From positions 1 to 23,545 of the forward strand of contig JAWXCM010000214.1 in assembly GCA_034408745.1 (NCBI GenBank): a stretch of 23,545 nt of DNA. Direction: 5' to 3'. The translations under genes and the position numbers were made by a program. The DNA is from JAWXCM01 sp034408745 (GTDB taxonomy: Bacteria; Acidobacteriota; Terriglobia; Bryobacterales; Bryobacteraceae). The notes below the pieces were generated by a model. The model made no database searches and was not told the origin of the DNA. It saw nothing but the letters and a program-made list of their open reading frames with translations. Positions 1 to 7,014 of the stretch are shown piece by piece (within the stretch, counting starts at the first letter, position 1; the number at the start of each line of letters is the position of its first letter).

Positions 1-1806
1 GACTACGAAGTGCTTCCGCACGTGGTGCGTGAGGAAGATTTGTCGAAGGTCGGCAACCGCGCGCGTCCGGCGGGTGAGCAGGTGACTGGCGACCCCGACG
101 CCGCTTTCAAAGAAGCGGGCGTAGTTGTGAGCGAAGGGACTTATTCGATCCCCGTGATCACGCACTGCTGCCTCGAGCCGCATGGCCAGGTGATTCAGTG
201 GCAGGGCGACCAGGTACGCTACTGGCCGTCGACTCAGGCGGTTTCCAGTATTGCCGGCGACCTCGGCCAGAACCTCAAGATTCCGGCCACCCAGGTTCAC
301 GTGCAGATGGATTATATGGGCGGCGGGTTCGGCAGCAAGTTCCCGTCGGACCGGTGGGGCACTGAAGGCGCGCAGCTCTCGAAAGCGAGCGGCGGGCGTC
401 CCGTGAAGCTGTTCCTCGACCGCGCGACCGAGCTGACCATCGCCGGTGTGCGGCCCTCGCACCACGCGCAGATCAGGGTCGGCGCGAAGGCGGACGGCTC
501 CATCATTGCGTGGGAGTCGAAGTCCTGGTCGAGCGGCGGATTTGGCGGTGGCGGTATGGCCCCGATCCCGTATGTCTTCACCAAGCTTCCGAACTTCCGT
601 CTGAACCACTCGGCAGTATCGCTGAACGCGGGTCCGCAGCGCGCCTGGCGTGCTCCCAATCACCCCCAGGCATCGTTCCTGACGTGCGTGGCTCTGGAAG
701 ATCTGGCAGCGAAGTTGAAGATGGATCCGCTGGAACTGTTCCTGAAGAACATTCAGTACACGGTGCGTCCGGACACCTACAAGTCCCAGTTGGCCAAAGC
801 GGCTGAGATTATTGGCTGGAAGCAGAATTTCCGTCCTCGCTGGGAGCAGAAGGGTTCCATTCGCCGCAGTCTGGGCATTGGTATCGCGACCTGGAGCGGG
901 GCGGGGCATGCCTCCACGGCTCGCACGACGATCAATCCCGACGGATCCGTGCTGGTGGAGTGCGGAACGCAGGATCTGGGCGTCGGTACGCGCACGATTC
1001 TGGGGCAGGTCGCGGCCGAAACCTGGGGTTTGCCGTACGAAGCCGTTACGGTTCGCATCGGCGACAACAAGCTTCCGGCGTCCGGTAACTCGGGCGGTTC
1101 GACGACCGTTGGCGGAGTCTGCTCGGCGACGCGCAAGTCATCGGTAAACGCGCTGGAGAAGCTGTTCGAGGCGGTGGCTCCGTCGCTGAACGTGCCTCCC
1201 GACCAGCTTGAGGCAATTGACGGCAAGATTCGTGTGAAGGGCAATCCGGACAAGGGCATGAGCTGGAAGCAGGCATGCCAGAAACTGGGCACGGCCTCGA
1301 TCACCGAGACAGGCGCCAACGATCCTCGCAATACGCTGGGGCTGAACACCGGAGGTGCATCAGGCATCCAGATGGCCGACGTCAGCGTCGACATGGAAAC
1401 CGGCCGCGTGAAGATGAACAAGTTCGTGTCGGTCCAGGACTGCGGCCTGATCGTGAACCCGAGGCTGACGGAAAGTCAGATCTTCGGCGCGATGATCATG
1501 AGCTGCTGCGCGGCTCTGGTGGAAGAGCGCGTCATGGATCAGAACACCGGCCGTGTGTTGAACGCCGACATGGAGTTCTATAAACTGGCCGGCATCGCCG
1601 ATATCGGCGACCTGGTGGTTCACCTGGACATCACTCCGGAGCACGACAAGCGCGGCATCATCGGCATCGGTGAACCGCCCGCGGTACCTGGTGTGGCCGC
1701 GATCGCGAACGCTGTGGCGAATGCCGTGGGCGTGCGCGTTCCGCAGGTCCCGCTGACGCCTCGGCACGTGCTCGCCGCAATTGCGAAGAACGGGAGGAAC
1801 GCGTAA
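1..1806 (+). CDS. Xanthine dehydrogenase family protein, molybdopterin-binding (large) subunit, 5'-truncated by the window
   Basis: This is the catalytic subunit of a molybdenum hydroxylase (xanthine oxidase/aldehyde oxidoreductase superfamily), which binds the Mo-pterin cofactor and hydroxylates purines, aldehydes or N-heterocycles. About 600 codons are present and the frame is open to the window edge. The first codons (D-Y-E-V-L-P) already sit inside the protein, so the GTG at 10 is not the start; the family usually has about 700-770 residues. Seen: GGGFGSK near residue 105 (Mo-pterin binding), QRAWRAPNHPQ near 215 (the RA-x-G-x-PQ region), and GIGEPPAVPG near 555 carrying the family's catalytic Glu, followed by the usual NAVANAVG...PLTP end. 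The stop overlaps the next start (TAATG), so the FAD subunit is translationally coupled. A 2Fe-2S subunit gene would be expected upstream or elsewhere. The substrate cannot be told from sequence. Confidence 0.93.
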   Translation, partial: DYEVLPHVVREEDLSKVGNRARPAGEQVTGDPDAAFKEAGVVVSEGTYSIPVITHCCLEPHGQVIQWQGDQVRYWPSTQAVSSIAGDLGQNLKIPATQVHVQMDYMGGGFGSKFPSDRWGTEGAQLSKASGGRPVKLFLDRATELTIAGVRPSHHAQIRVGAKADGSIIAWESKSWSSGGFGGGGMAPIPYVFTKLPNFRLNHSAVSLNAGPQRAWRAPNHPQASFLTCVALEDLAAKLKMDPLELFLKNIQYTVRPDTYKSQLAKAAEIIGWKQNFRPRWEQKGSIRRSLGIGIATWSGAGHASTARTTINPDGSVLVECGTQDLGVGTRTILGQVAAETWGLPYEAVTVRIGDNKLPASGNSGGSTTVGGVCSATRKSSVNALEKLFEAVAPSLNVPPDQLEAIDGKIRVKGNPDKGMSWKQACQKLGTASITETGANDPRNTLGLNTGGASGIQMADVSVDMETGRVKMNKFVSVQDCGLIVNPRLTESQIFGAMIMSCCAALVEERVMDQNTGRVLNADMEFYKLAGIADIGDLVVHLDITPEHDKRGIIGIGEPPAVPGVAAIANAVANAVGVRVPQVPLTPRHVLAAIAKNGRNA

Positions 1807-2783
1807 TGCATGCATTTGAGTACGCAAGCCCGACGACGCTGAAGGACGCGATGGCCCTGCTGGGTTCGTCGTGGGCCGACGCCGCGGTCCTCGCTGGCGG
1901 CACGGACCTGATCAGCGCCATGAAGGATGCGGTGGAAACGCCGAAGCGCGTCGTCAACATCAAAGGGATCAAGGACCTTGGTGGCGTCGCGAAGAAGGGC
2001 TCAAGCCTGCGCATCGGCGCTCTGGCCACGTTCGACGATCTGGCCAACAACGCCGTGCTTCGGAATGAGTACCCGTCCATCCACAAGGCCGTGCTGGGGG
2101 TGAACAGCCCGCAGCTTCGGAACATGGGCACGGCGGGCGGCGACCTTTGTCAGCGCCCTCGGTGCTGGTACTTCCGCACTGGTAACGGGCTGCTCGGCAT
2201 GAAGGACGGCAAGAGCCTGGTGCTGGTGGGCGAGAACCAGTATCATGCGATCTTTGGCAGCGGGAACACGCAGTTTGTGTCGCCGTCGAGCCTGGGTCCC
2301 GCACTGGTGGCGCTTGGCGCGAAGCTCACGCTGGTGTCGGCTGCGGGTTCCCGGACGGTCGGAGCCGAGGAATTCTTCATGGTTCCCTCGAGCGATTCGG
2401 AGCGGGAGACCGCTCTGAAGCCGGGTGAGATTCTGACAGAGATCCTGGTTCCGGCGGCTGCGGGCAAGAATTCGACGTACGAGATCCGTGAGCGCGAAGC
2501 GTTGGACTGGCCGCTGGCCACCGCGTCTGTTGTGCTGACGATGAAGGGTGCGTCGGTCGGCAGCGCGAAGGTGGTGATGGGGCACGTCGGTCCGAAGCCG
2601 GTTGTTTCAGCGGAAGCGGCGGCTTTCCTGGCTGGCAAGACGATCACCGAAGAGATCGCCGAGCAGGCCGGTGCGGCTGCCGTGAAGGGTGCGAAGCCAT
2701 TGTCGAAGAACGAGTACAAGGTGCAGCTTGCCAAAGTCGCCGTAAAGCGCGCGATTCTGCAGGCTGCGGGGAAACTGGCCTAA
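1806..2783 (+). CDS. Xanthine dehydrogenase family protein, FAD-binding (medium) subunit
   Basis: This is the FAD subunit of the molybdenum hydroxylase, carrying electrons from the Fe-S clusters to the final acceptor. It has 325 residues, normal for the family. Seen: AGGTDLISAMKD (about 30-41), the N-terminal FAD pyrophosphate-binding loop; NSPQLRNMGTAGGDL (about 100-114), the second FAD loop; and a C-terminal CO-dehydrogenase flavoprotein-like domain from about 210. It resembles the PaoB/YagS subgroup, which has QRxRCxYFR and an extra 4Fe-4S loop. Here C115 and C120 (CQRPRCWYFR) are present, but the following PCNKR...GSGC-type cysteines of that subgroup are missing; the matching stretch reads ENQYHAIFGSGNTQF. 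The extra cluster is therefore probably absent. The ATG at 1806 overlaps the preceding TAA by one base and gives the expected F-x-Y-x-x-P N-terminus. Confidence 0.92.
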   Translation: MHAFEYASPTTLKDAMALLGSSWADAAVLAGGTDLISAMKDAVETPKRVVNIKGIKDLGGVAKKGSSLRIGALATFDDLANNAVLRNEYPSIHKAVLGVNSPQLRNMGTAGGDLCQRPRCWYFRTGNGLLGMKDGKSLVLVGENQYHAIFGSGNTQFVSPSSLGPALVALGAKLTLVSAAGSRTVGAEEFFMVPSSDSERETALKPGEILTEILVPAAAGKNSTYEIREREALDWPLATASVVLTMKGASVGSAKVVMGHVGPKPVVSAEAAAFLAGKTITEEIAEQAGAAAVKGAKPLSKNEYKVQLAKVAVKRAILQAAGKLA

Positions 2784-2796
2784 GCAGGTAAGTGGT

Positions 2797-3018
2797 ATGG
2801 CTCAGGAATCCCCAACTCTGACCCGGATGGACGAGGATCGGTGCTCGAACCTTCGGTGGAAGGGCATGTTTATTGCGGCGGAATGGGACCCTTTGGTGCA
2901 GCGCTGCAATGACCGAGCCTTCTGGTGTCAGAAGACGCAGATCCCGCTGGGGCCCGACGGTGGCAATGTCGACGAGTACGATTGCCACGAGGGTCGAGGC
3001 TGCTATAACCCGTTGTAA
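2797..3018 (+). CDS. Small Cys/Trp-rich protein of unknown function, last gene of the xanthine dehydrogenase-type operon
   Basis: I do not recognise this gene. It encodes 73 residues with five cysteines (C16, C37, C44, C63, C69) and three tryptophans, no signal peptide and no membrane segment. The ATG lies 13 bases after the FAD-subunit stop, behind an AGGTAAG ribosome site, and a strong terminator follows the stop by about 50 bases, so it reads as the last gene of the molybdenum-hydroxylase operon. The density of Cys together with acidic and His residues near the C-terminus (DEYDCHEGRGC) suggests a metal- or cluster-binding accessory, but that is inference. A chance frame is unlikely given position, composition and ribosome site. 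Confidence 0.68.
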   Translation: MAQESPTLTRMDEDRCSNLRWKGMFIAAEWDPLVQRCNDRAFWCQKTQIPLGPDGGNVDEYDCHEGRGCYNPL

Positions 3019-3069
3019 GTTGAGTTAGTAAGTTTTTGCGTGCGGGTGTAATGAGAGAGGATCAGAAAC

Positions 3070-3101
3070 GAAAGCGGCCCCACCTGTGTGGGGCCGCTTT
3101 C
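3070..3101. terminator. Strong bidirectional transcription terminator
   Basis: A perfect 14-bp GC-rich stem (arms 3070-3083 and 3088-3101) with a 4-base CTGT loop sits between the convergent genes ending at 3018 and 3121. The stem ends in AAA/TTT on its outer arms, so each strand carries a short T run after the hairpin. It should stop both the molybdenum-hydroxylase operon and the small exported protein gene. Confidence 0.85.
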
Positions 3102-3120
3102 ATAATTGTCGTGAGTGAGG

Positions 3121-3465
3121 TTACTTGGCGCGCTTCAGGACGATTTCGCGATCCTGCTCGCCCATCTTGACCTTCAGTTTCATCTCGTCGCCAGCAACGG
3201 CGCCGGTGTAGGCAACGCTGCGCTCGCCCATGGTCTGCGACCAGGAAACATTGTCGCCGTCGACCTTGAGATTTTCCAGCGGACGTTCGCCCTGGCGGCC
3301 CTGTGTGACGCCGGTGACTTTGCCGCCTTCCGTCTTGAAGGTGTATGCGACTTCGCGCGTCGCGCCGTCGCGGCCGGGCATGGTCCCAGTCCACTTGCCG
3401 TTGATGTCGGCGGCCAGCATGGTGAATGCGGTCGCTACGAGGCCCACAATCAAACGTAGTTTCAT
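3121..3465 (-). CDS. Small exported beta-rich protein of unknown function
   Basis: A protein of 114 residues begins with a clear Sec signal (MKLRLIVGLVATAFTMLAA) and a probable cleavage after Ala-Ala before DINGKW. The mature part alternates polar and hydrophobic residues (GKWTGTMPGRDG, REVAYTFKTEGGKVTG, VSWSQTMGERSVAYTGAV), as in small lipocalin-like or beta-sandwich periplasmic proteins. I chose the ATG at 3465 because AAAGGAG (3480-3474 on the minus strand) lies 8 bases before it; the GTG three codons earlier overlaps that ribosome site and cannot be used with it. The gene is alone on its strand, divergent from the aminotransferase, and ends at the shared terminator. Similar short exported proteins are common in Acidobacteria, from my memory of the group. 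Function unknown. Confidence 0.82.
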   Translation of the reverse strand: MKLRLIVGLVATAFTMLAADINGKWTGTMPGRDGATREVAYTFKTEGGKVTGVTQGRQGERPLENLKVDGDNVSWSQTMGERSVAYTGAVAGDEMKLKVKMGEQDREIVLKRAK

Positions 3466-3552
3466 TCGAAACACTCCTTTACCGTTGAGGTACTGTGATT
3501 TGGGCGCATTCGGAATTCCGCAGGTTACGGAACACCACGTTAACTTAGGTTC

Positions 3553-4695
3553 ATGCTCCGGTATTCATCCAGAATCCACTGGAATCTCGAATCCAGCGCC
3601 CTGTCACAGGCGGTTTCGGCTGCCCGCGAGGGAGTGCTCGACCTCACGGTGTCGAACCCGACCGACTCCGGGTTCGCCTACCCATCCGGAGTACTGGAGT
3701 CGCTGACGGATCCGCGGGCGATGGTCTACGATCCGAATCCGCTCGGCCTGCCGAGTGCCCGGGAAGCTGTGAGCGAGTATTACGGTGGCCGCTACAGCCC
3801 GGACCAAATCCTGCTGACAGCTTCGACAAGCGAGGCCTATTCCTGGCTCTTCAAACTGCTCTGCGACCCCGGAGACGAGGTGCTGATTCCCCGGCCGTCC
3901 TACCCGCTCTTCGAGTTTCTCGCCGACCTGGAATGCGTCAGGACCGTGCAATACCCGATGCACTACGACCACGGCTGGTTCATCGACGTCGCGGCACTGG
4001 AGAGCCTGATCACCCCTCGAACCCGTGCCATCGTCTTCGTAAATCCAAATAATCCGACAGGCTCGTACCTGAAACCCGGTGAATTCGAGTTCCTGCAGCG
4101 CACCGGATTACCGCTTATTTTCGATGAGGTATTTCTCGACTATGCGTTCGACACCCCGCAGCCCGTCTACACTCCGCATTTCCTGCTCAGCGGGCTGTCG
4201 AAGGTGAGCGGACTGCCACAAATGAAACTGGGCTGGATCGTGGTGAACGACGCCGCGTCCCTGCCGAGGCTCGAGCTGATTGCCGACACGTTTCTCTCCG
4301 TCGGCACCCCGGTGCAGTACGCGTTGCCCGCACTGCTCGACGCGCGTCACGAAGTCCAGGCGCAGATTCGTGCGCGCACCAAACGGAACCTCGACCACCT
4401 GCGCGCACGCGTACTACACGTCGAAGGCGGGTGGACCGCCATTGTGCAGATGCCGCGCACGCGAACCGAAGACGAATGGGTTCTCCACCTGCTTCAGGAC
4501 CACAACGTACTGGTGCAGCCGGGCTACTTCTACGACTTCGAATCGGAGGCGTACCTGATCATCAGCCTGCTGACCGAGCCCGCAACATTCGCCGAGGGTG
4601 CCCGGAGGATTATACTGGCAGCAACCCATGCTGAAGAAGTTCCTCATCGCAGCGATGCTGCTCACTATGACAACCATGACGATGTCCGCCGCTGA
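3553..4695 (+). CDS. Pyridoxal-phosphate-dependent aminotransferase, class I/II
   Basis: A 380-residue fold-type I aminotransferase, cytosolic, probably acting on an amino acid or keto acid. Seen: VSNPTDSGFAYP near the N-terminus; NPLGLPSAREAVSEYY (about 62-77) of the substrate entrance; NPNNPTGSY (about 163-171), the PLP-contact asparagine motif; IFDEVFLDYAF (about 189-199), with the Asp that pairs with the pyridine nitrogen; and SGLSKVSGLPQMKLGW (about 213-228), where the first Lys is the expected Schiff-base residue and the KLGW arm contacts phosphate. The catalytic fold seems to end near GARRIIL (about 355). The last 25 or so residues are polar, unlike the family, and are read from DNA that also encodes the start of the next gene (68-base overlap). 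No good ribosome site precedes the ATG at 3553. Exact substrate unknown. Confidence 0.9.
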   Translation: MLRYSSRIHWNLESSALSQAVSAAREGVLDLTVSNPTDSGFAYPSGVLESLTDPRAMVYDPNPLGLPSAREAVSEYYGGRYSPDQILLTASTSEAYSWLFKLLCDPGDEVLIPRPSYPLFEFLADLECVRTVQYPMHYDHGWFIDVAALESLITPRTRAIVFVNPNNPTGSYLKPGEFEFLQRTGLPLIFDEVFLDYAFDTPQPVYTPHFLLSGLSKVSGLPQMKLGWIVVNDAASLPRLELIADTFLSVGTPVQYALPALLDARHEVQAQIRARTKRNLDHLRARVLHVEGGWTAIVQMPRTRTEDEWVLHLLQDHNVLVQPGYFYDFESEAYLIISLLTEPATFAEGARRIILAATHAEEVPHRSDAAHYDNHDDVRR

Positions 4696-5017
4696 CCGCG
4701 TCTATGAAATGCGCACCTACTACTCACTGGAAGGCCGCCTCCCGAACCTCCTGGCGCGCTTCAAAGACCACACCACCAAGCTGTTCGAAAAGCACGGCAT
4801 GACCAATGTCGGCTACTGGGTTCCGAAGGACAAGCCCAACACGCTGATCTACCTCCTCAGTTTCCCGAGCGCCGATGCAGCCAAGGCGTCATGGGATGCC
4901 TTCCGCAAAGACCCCGTATGGGTCGCGGCTCGCGACGCTTCCGAAAAAAGCGGAAAGATCGTGGAGAAGGTGGAATCGGTCTACATGAGTCCAACCGACT
5001 TCTCGAAGCTGAAGTAA
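4628..5017 (+). CDS. Exported NIPSNAP family protein
   Basis: A NIPSNAP-domain protein (dimeric alpha/beta barrel, ferredoxin-like fold) of 129 residues. The start at 4628 gives a proper Sec signal (MLKKFLIAAMLLTMTTMTMSAA) cut before DRVYEMRTYY, which is the conserved first strand of the family. The middle has LARFKDHTTKLFEKHGMTNVGYWVP and the typical LIYLLSFPSADAAKASWDAFRKDPVW. Most bacterial family members have no known reaction. The first 68 bases lie inside the aminotransferase gene in another frame. A GTG at 4598 is in frame but would put a polar stretch before the signal, and GGAGG at 4604-4608 sits 19 bases from the chosen ATG, so the start is likely but the ribosome site is poor. A TATACT at 4611 may be a promoter element. 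Confidence 0.88.
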   Translation: MLKKFLIAAMLLTMTTMTMSAADRVYEMRTYYSLEGRLPNLLARFKDHTTKLFEKHGMTNVGYWVPKDKPNTLIYLLSFPSADAAKASWDAFRKDPVWVAARDASEKSGKIVEKVESVYMSPTDFSKLK

Positions 5018-5026
5018 ACCTTGCAG

Positions 5027-5056
5027 AGTGGGAGCAGCACGATACCTGCTCCCACT
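5027..5056. terminator. Convergent terminator hairpin
   Basis: A perfect 11-bp stem (AGTGGGAGCAG at 5027-5037 paired with 5046-5056) with an 8-base loop lies between the stops of the NIPSNAP gene (5017) and the minus-strand hydrolase (5063). There is no long T run on either side, so it is a weaker intrinsic terminator than the one at 3070. Confidence 0.65.
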
Positions 5057-5062
5057 TGGAGA

Positions 5063-5902
5063 CTAAGGCGTAATCGTCATCAACCCCCGAGTCTTAAACC
5101 AGTCGATCAGTCGCGGACCCCACTGAGAGAGCACGGGGTGACTCGGTGCCAGTCCGACGCCGTGCTTTCCCGGTTCGAAGATATGCATCTCGGCAGGCAC
5201 CTTCGCCTTGCGTAAGGCCAGGTAGAACAGGACGCTGTTCTCAGGAGGCACGCCCGTGTCTTCGTTGGTGTGGAACAGGAACGTAGGCGGCGTCTGCGGA
5301 GTAACCTGCTTCTCACTCGACAGAAATTCCACTAACTTCGGATCCGGGTTATCGCCGAGTAAGTTGCGGCGCGACCCCTTGTGCACATTCGCCTCGTCGG
5401 TGAACGTGATCACTGGATAAGAAAGAATCGCGAAGTCCGGCCGCGTGTCCTTCTCAAAGTGAGTGGCCGCGGTCGAAGCCAGATGCCCGCCCGCCGAGAA
5501 GCCCCACACGCCGATGCGGTCCGGCTTCGCACCAAACTCCTCAGCCCGCGTGCGAACCATACGAATCGCCTGATGCACGTCGTCGAGCGGCGCCGGATGG
5601 TGATACTTCGGCCCAAGCCGGTACTTCAGCACAAACGCGCCAATGCCGTGATAGTTCAGGAAGCGCGCGATCTGCACGCCCTCATGATCCATCGCGAGCG
5701 CGCCATACCCGCCGCCCGGACACACCACCACGGCAGTGCCCGTGTTGTTATTGGCGCCCTTGACAGGGTAAAAGGTCAGGCTCGGCTTATCTTTGTCGTC
5801 ACTCCCAAGCGCACCTGGCGCTCCGTTCGGCCACAGCAGTTCTGTCTTCGGTTGTGCCGCCAGTCCGCCCGCGAAAATCATCGTTGCCGCAATCAGTCTC
5901 AT
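5063..5902 (-). CDS. Exported alpha/beta hydrolase, acetylxylan-esterase/BD-FAE-like
   Basis: A 279-residue serine hydrolase predicted to be exported (MRLIAATMIFAGGLAAQP signal). Seen in order: LWPNGAPGALG, the typical opening of this secreted esterase group; VVVCPGGGYGALAMDHEG (about 58-75), with the GGG oxyanion-hole loop; GVWGFSAGGHLAST (about 128-141), the G-x-S-x-G nucleophile elbow; FHTNEDTGVPPENS (about 210-223), carrying the acid; and FEPGKHGVGLA (about 242-252), carrying the catalytic His. Relatives act as carbohydrate esterases on acetylated polysaccharide or as general carboxylesterases. The ATG at 5902 overlaps the TGA of the preceding LD-carboxypeptidase gene (ATGA), so the two are coupled; the frame can be read further upstream but only inside that gene. 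Substrate unproven. Confidence 0.9.
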   Translation of the reverse strand: MRLIAATMIFAGGLAAQPKTELLWPNGAPGALGSDDKDKPSLTFYPVKGANNNTGTAVVVCPGGGYGALAMDHEGVQIARFLNYHGIGAFVLKYRLGPKYHHPAPLDDVHQAIRMVRTRAEEFGAKPDRIGVWGFSAGGHLASTAATHFEKDTRPDFAILSYPVITFTDEANVHKGSRRNLLGDNPDPKLVEFLSSEKQVTPQTPPTFLFHTNEDTGVPPENSVLFYLALRKAKVPAEMHIFEPGKHGVGLAPSHPVLSQWGPRLIDWFKTRGLMTITP

Positions 5903-6930
5903 TGAAACGCACTCTCTTCCACAATCAGTTGCTGCTTGTCCGCATCCAGCGTCGCCATGCAACCCACTGGCAGCGTGAGCTGGTCTGAGGTATGCCCAAT
6001 GGTGAGGCCTGTAAGCACAGGAATCTTTAAACCACCGAGAATATCATCGAGGACCTCGCTCAATACCAGCGTGCCCGTGACGAAGGAGGGCTTGTAGTCG
6101 CGAGGCGTGCAGTCGGCGCACTCGCCGAACACGATTCCAGCCGCCGCCTGCAGCTTGCCCGCGAGCCGCAGATTGGTCAACATGCGATCCACGCTGTACG
6201 GCTGCTCCTCCACGTCTTCGATAAAGAAGATTTTGCCCCGTGTATCGATTTCAAACGGCGTGCCCATCGTGGCCAGAATCAGCGACAGATTTCCACCGAT
6301 CAGCCGTCCCGAAGCGCGTCCGCCGCGAATGGTTCGCAGCTTGTGGCGCGGCCGCAGAGCATTCGCTTCGGCCGGGTTGGTCAGCGCACCCAGAGGCTGT
6401 TTGTCGAACAGCGCCCGCTTCAGATTTTCTATGGTGTAGTCGGTGAAGCCGGACAACATCGTGGGACCGTGAAACGTCACCATGCCGACCTTGCGCGCGA
6501 TGGCCAGATGCATCGCCGTAATGTCGCTGTAGCCGAGAAAGACTTTGGGGTTGCGTCGAATCAGATCGTAGTCGATGCGGTCCAGCAGGTGGCCCGATGC
6601 GTAGCCCCCTCGTACTGGGAAAACCGCGTTCGCCTCCGGATCGGAAAACGCCGCGTGCAGGTCCTCGAGACGTTCGTCGATGGTGCCGCCCGCATAGCCC
6701 CGCTTCTTATTCGCATTCTTGCCCCACTTCGGCTTCAGGCCGAAATAGCGGACGGTGCGCTCGGCCGTCTCACGCGAGTCGGGGTCGACGACTGAGGTTG
6801 CCGGAGTGATCAGCGCGACCGTGTCGCCCGCCTGAAGCACTTTCGGCTTGATGAGGGAATCCCGAGTCTGGGCCGGGGCCACAGCAGCGGTGGCAAAGGC
6901 CGAATACGCCAGCAAATCTCGTCTGGTCAT
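5899..6930 (-). CDS. LD-carboxypeptidase, peptidase family S66, with Tat-like signal
   Basis: A peptidase S66 protein (LdcA/MccF type) of 343 residues. LdcA removes the terminal D-Ala from murein tetrapeptides; MccF-type members cleave other amide bonds. Seen: VALITPATSVVD (about 38-49), the N-terminal strand; AVFPVRGGYASGHLLDRID (about 101-119); FLGYSDITAMHLAI (about 130-143), with the nucleophile Ser; IFFIEDVEEQPYSVDRML (about 231-248), with the catalytic Glu; and LTIGHTSDQLTLPVG (about 308-322), with the catalytic His. The N-terminus MTRRDLLAYSAFATAAVAPAQ has the twin-arginine plus weak hydrophobic core of a Tat signal, whereas E. coli LdcA is cytosolic, so an envelope location is inferred. 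First gene of a two-gene unit (ATGA overlap with the hydrolase). A 17-bp inverted repeat lies just before the start codon. Confidence 0.92.
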   Translation of the reverse strand: MTRRDLLAYSAFATAAVAPAQTRDSLIKPKVLQAGDTVALITPATSVVDPDSRETAERTVRYFGLKPKWGKNANKKRGYAGGTIDERLEDLHAAFSDPEANAVFPVRGGYASGHLLDRIDYDLIRRNPKVFLGYSDITAMHLAIARKVGMVTFHGPTMLSGFTDYTIENLKRALFDKQPLGALTNPAEANALRPRHKLRTIRGGRASGRLIGGNLSLILATMGTPFEIDTRGKIFFIEDVEEQPYSVDRMLTNLRLAGKLQAAAGIVFGECADCTPRDYKPSFVTGTLVLSEVLDDILGGLKIPVLTGLTIGHTSDQLTLPVGCMATLDADKQQLIVEESAFQ

Positions 6931-6933
6931 GAA

Positions 6934-6950
6934 ACGCTACATAGTAGCGT
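6934..6950 (-). promoter_or_regulatory. 17-bp perfect inverted repeat abutting the LD-carboxypeptidase start
   Basis: ACGCTAC-ATA-GTAGCGT has perfect 7-bp arms around a 3-base centre. It ends three bases before the ATG of the minus-strand gene, where a ribosome site should be, and no Shine-Dalgarno is visible there. It could be a protein operator or an mRNA hairpin limiting ribosome access; the sequence does not decide which. Confidence 0.5.
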
Positions 6951-7014
6951 ATCGGATTCACACAGCTGCACCCGCAATAAGAGTCTTAAAACTGTTCTGT
7001 GCCAAAATTCTGAA

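Noticed and set aside
3511..3520. CGGAATTCCG palindrome between the divergent small exported protein and aminotransferase genes
   Set aside because: Only 10 bp and not extended on either side; palindromes of this size are expected by chance in a window this long.
4611..4616. TATACT upstream of the NIPSNAP gene as a promoter
   Set aside because: No convincing -35 element, and it lies within the aminotransferase coding region; kept only as a note.
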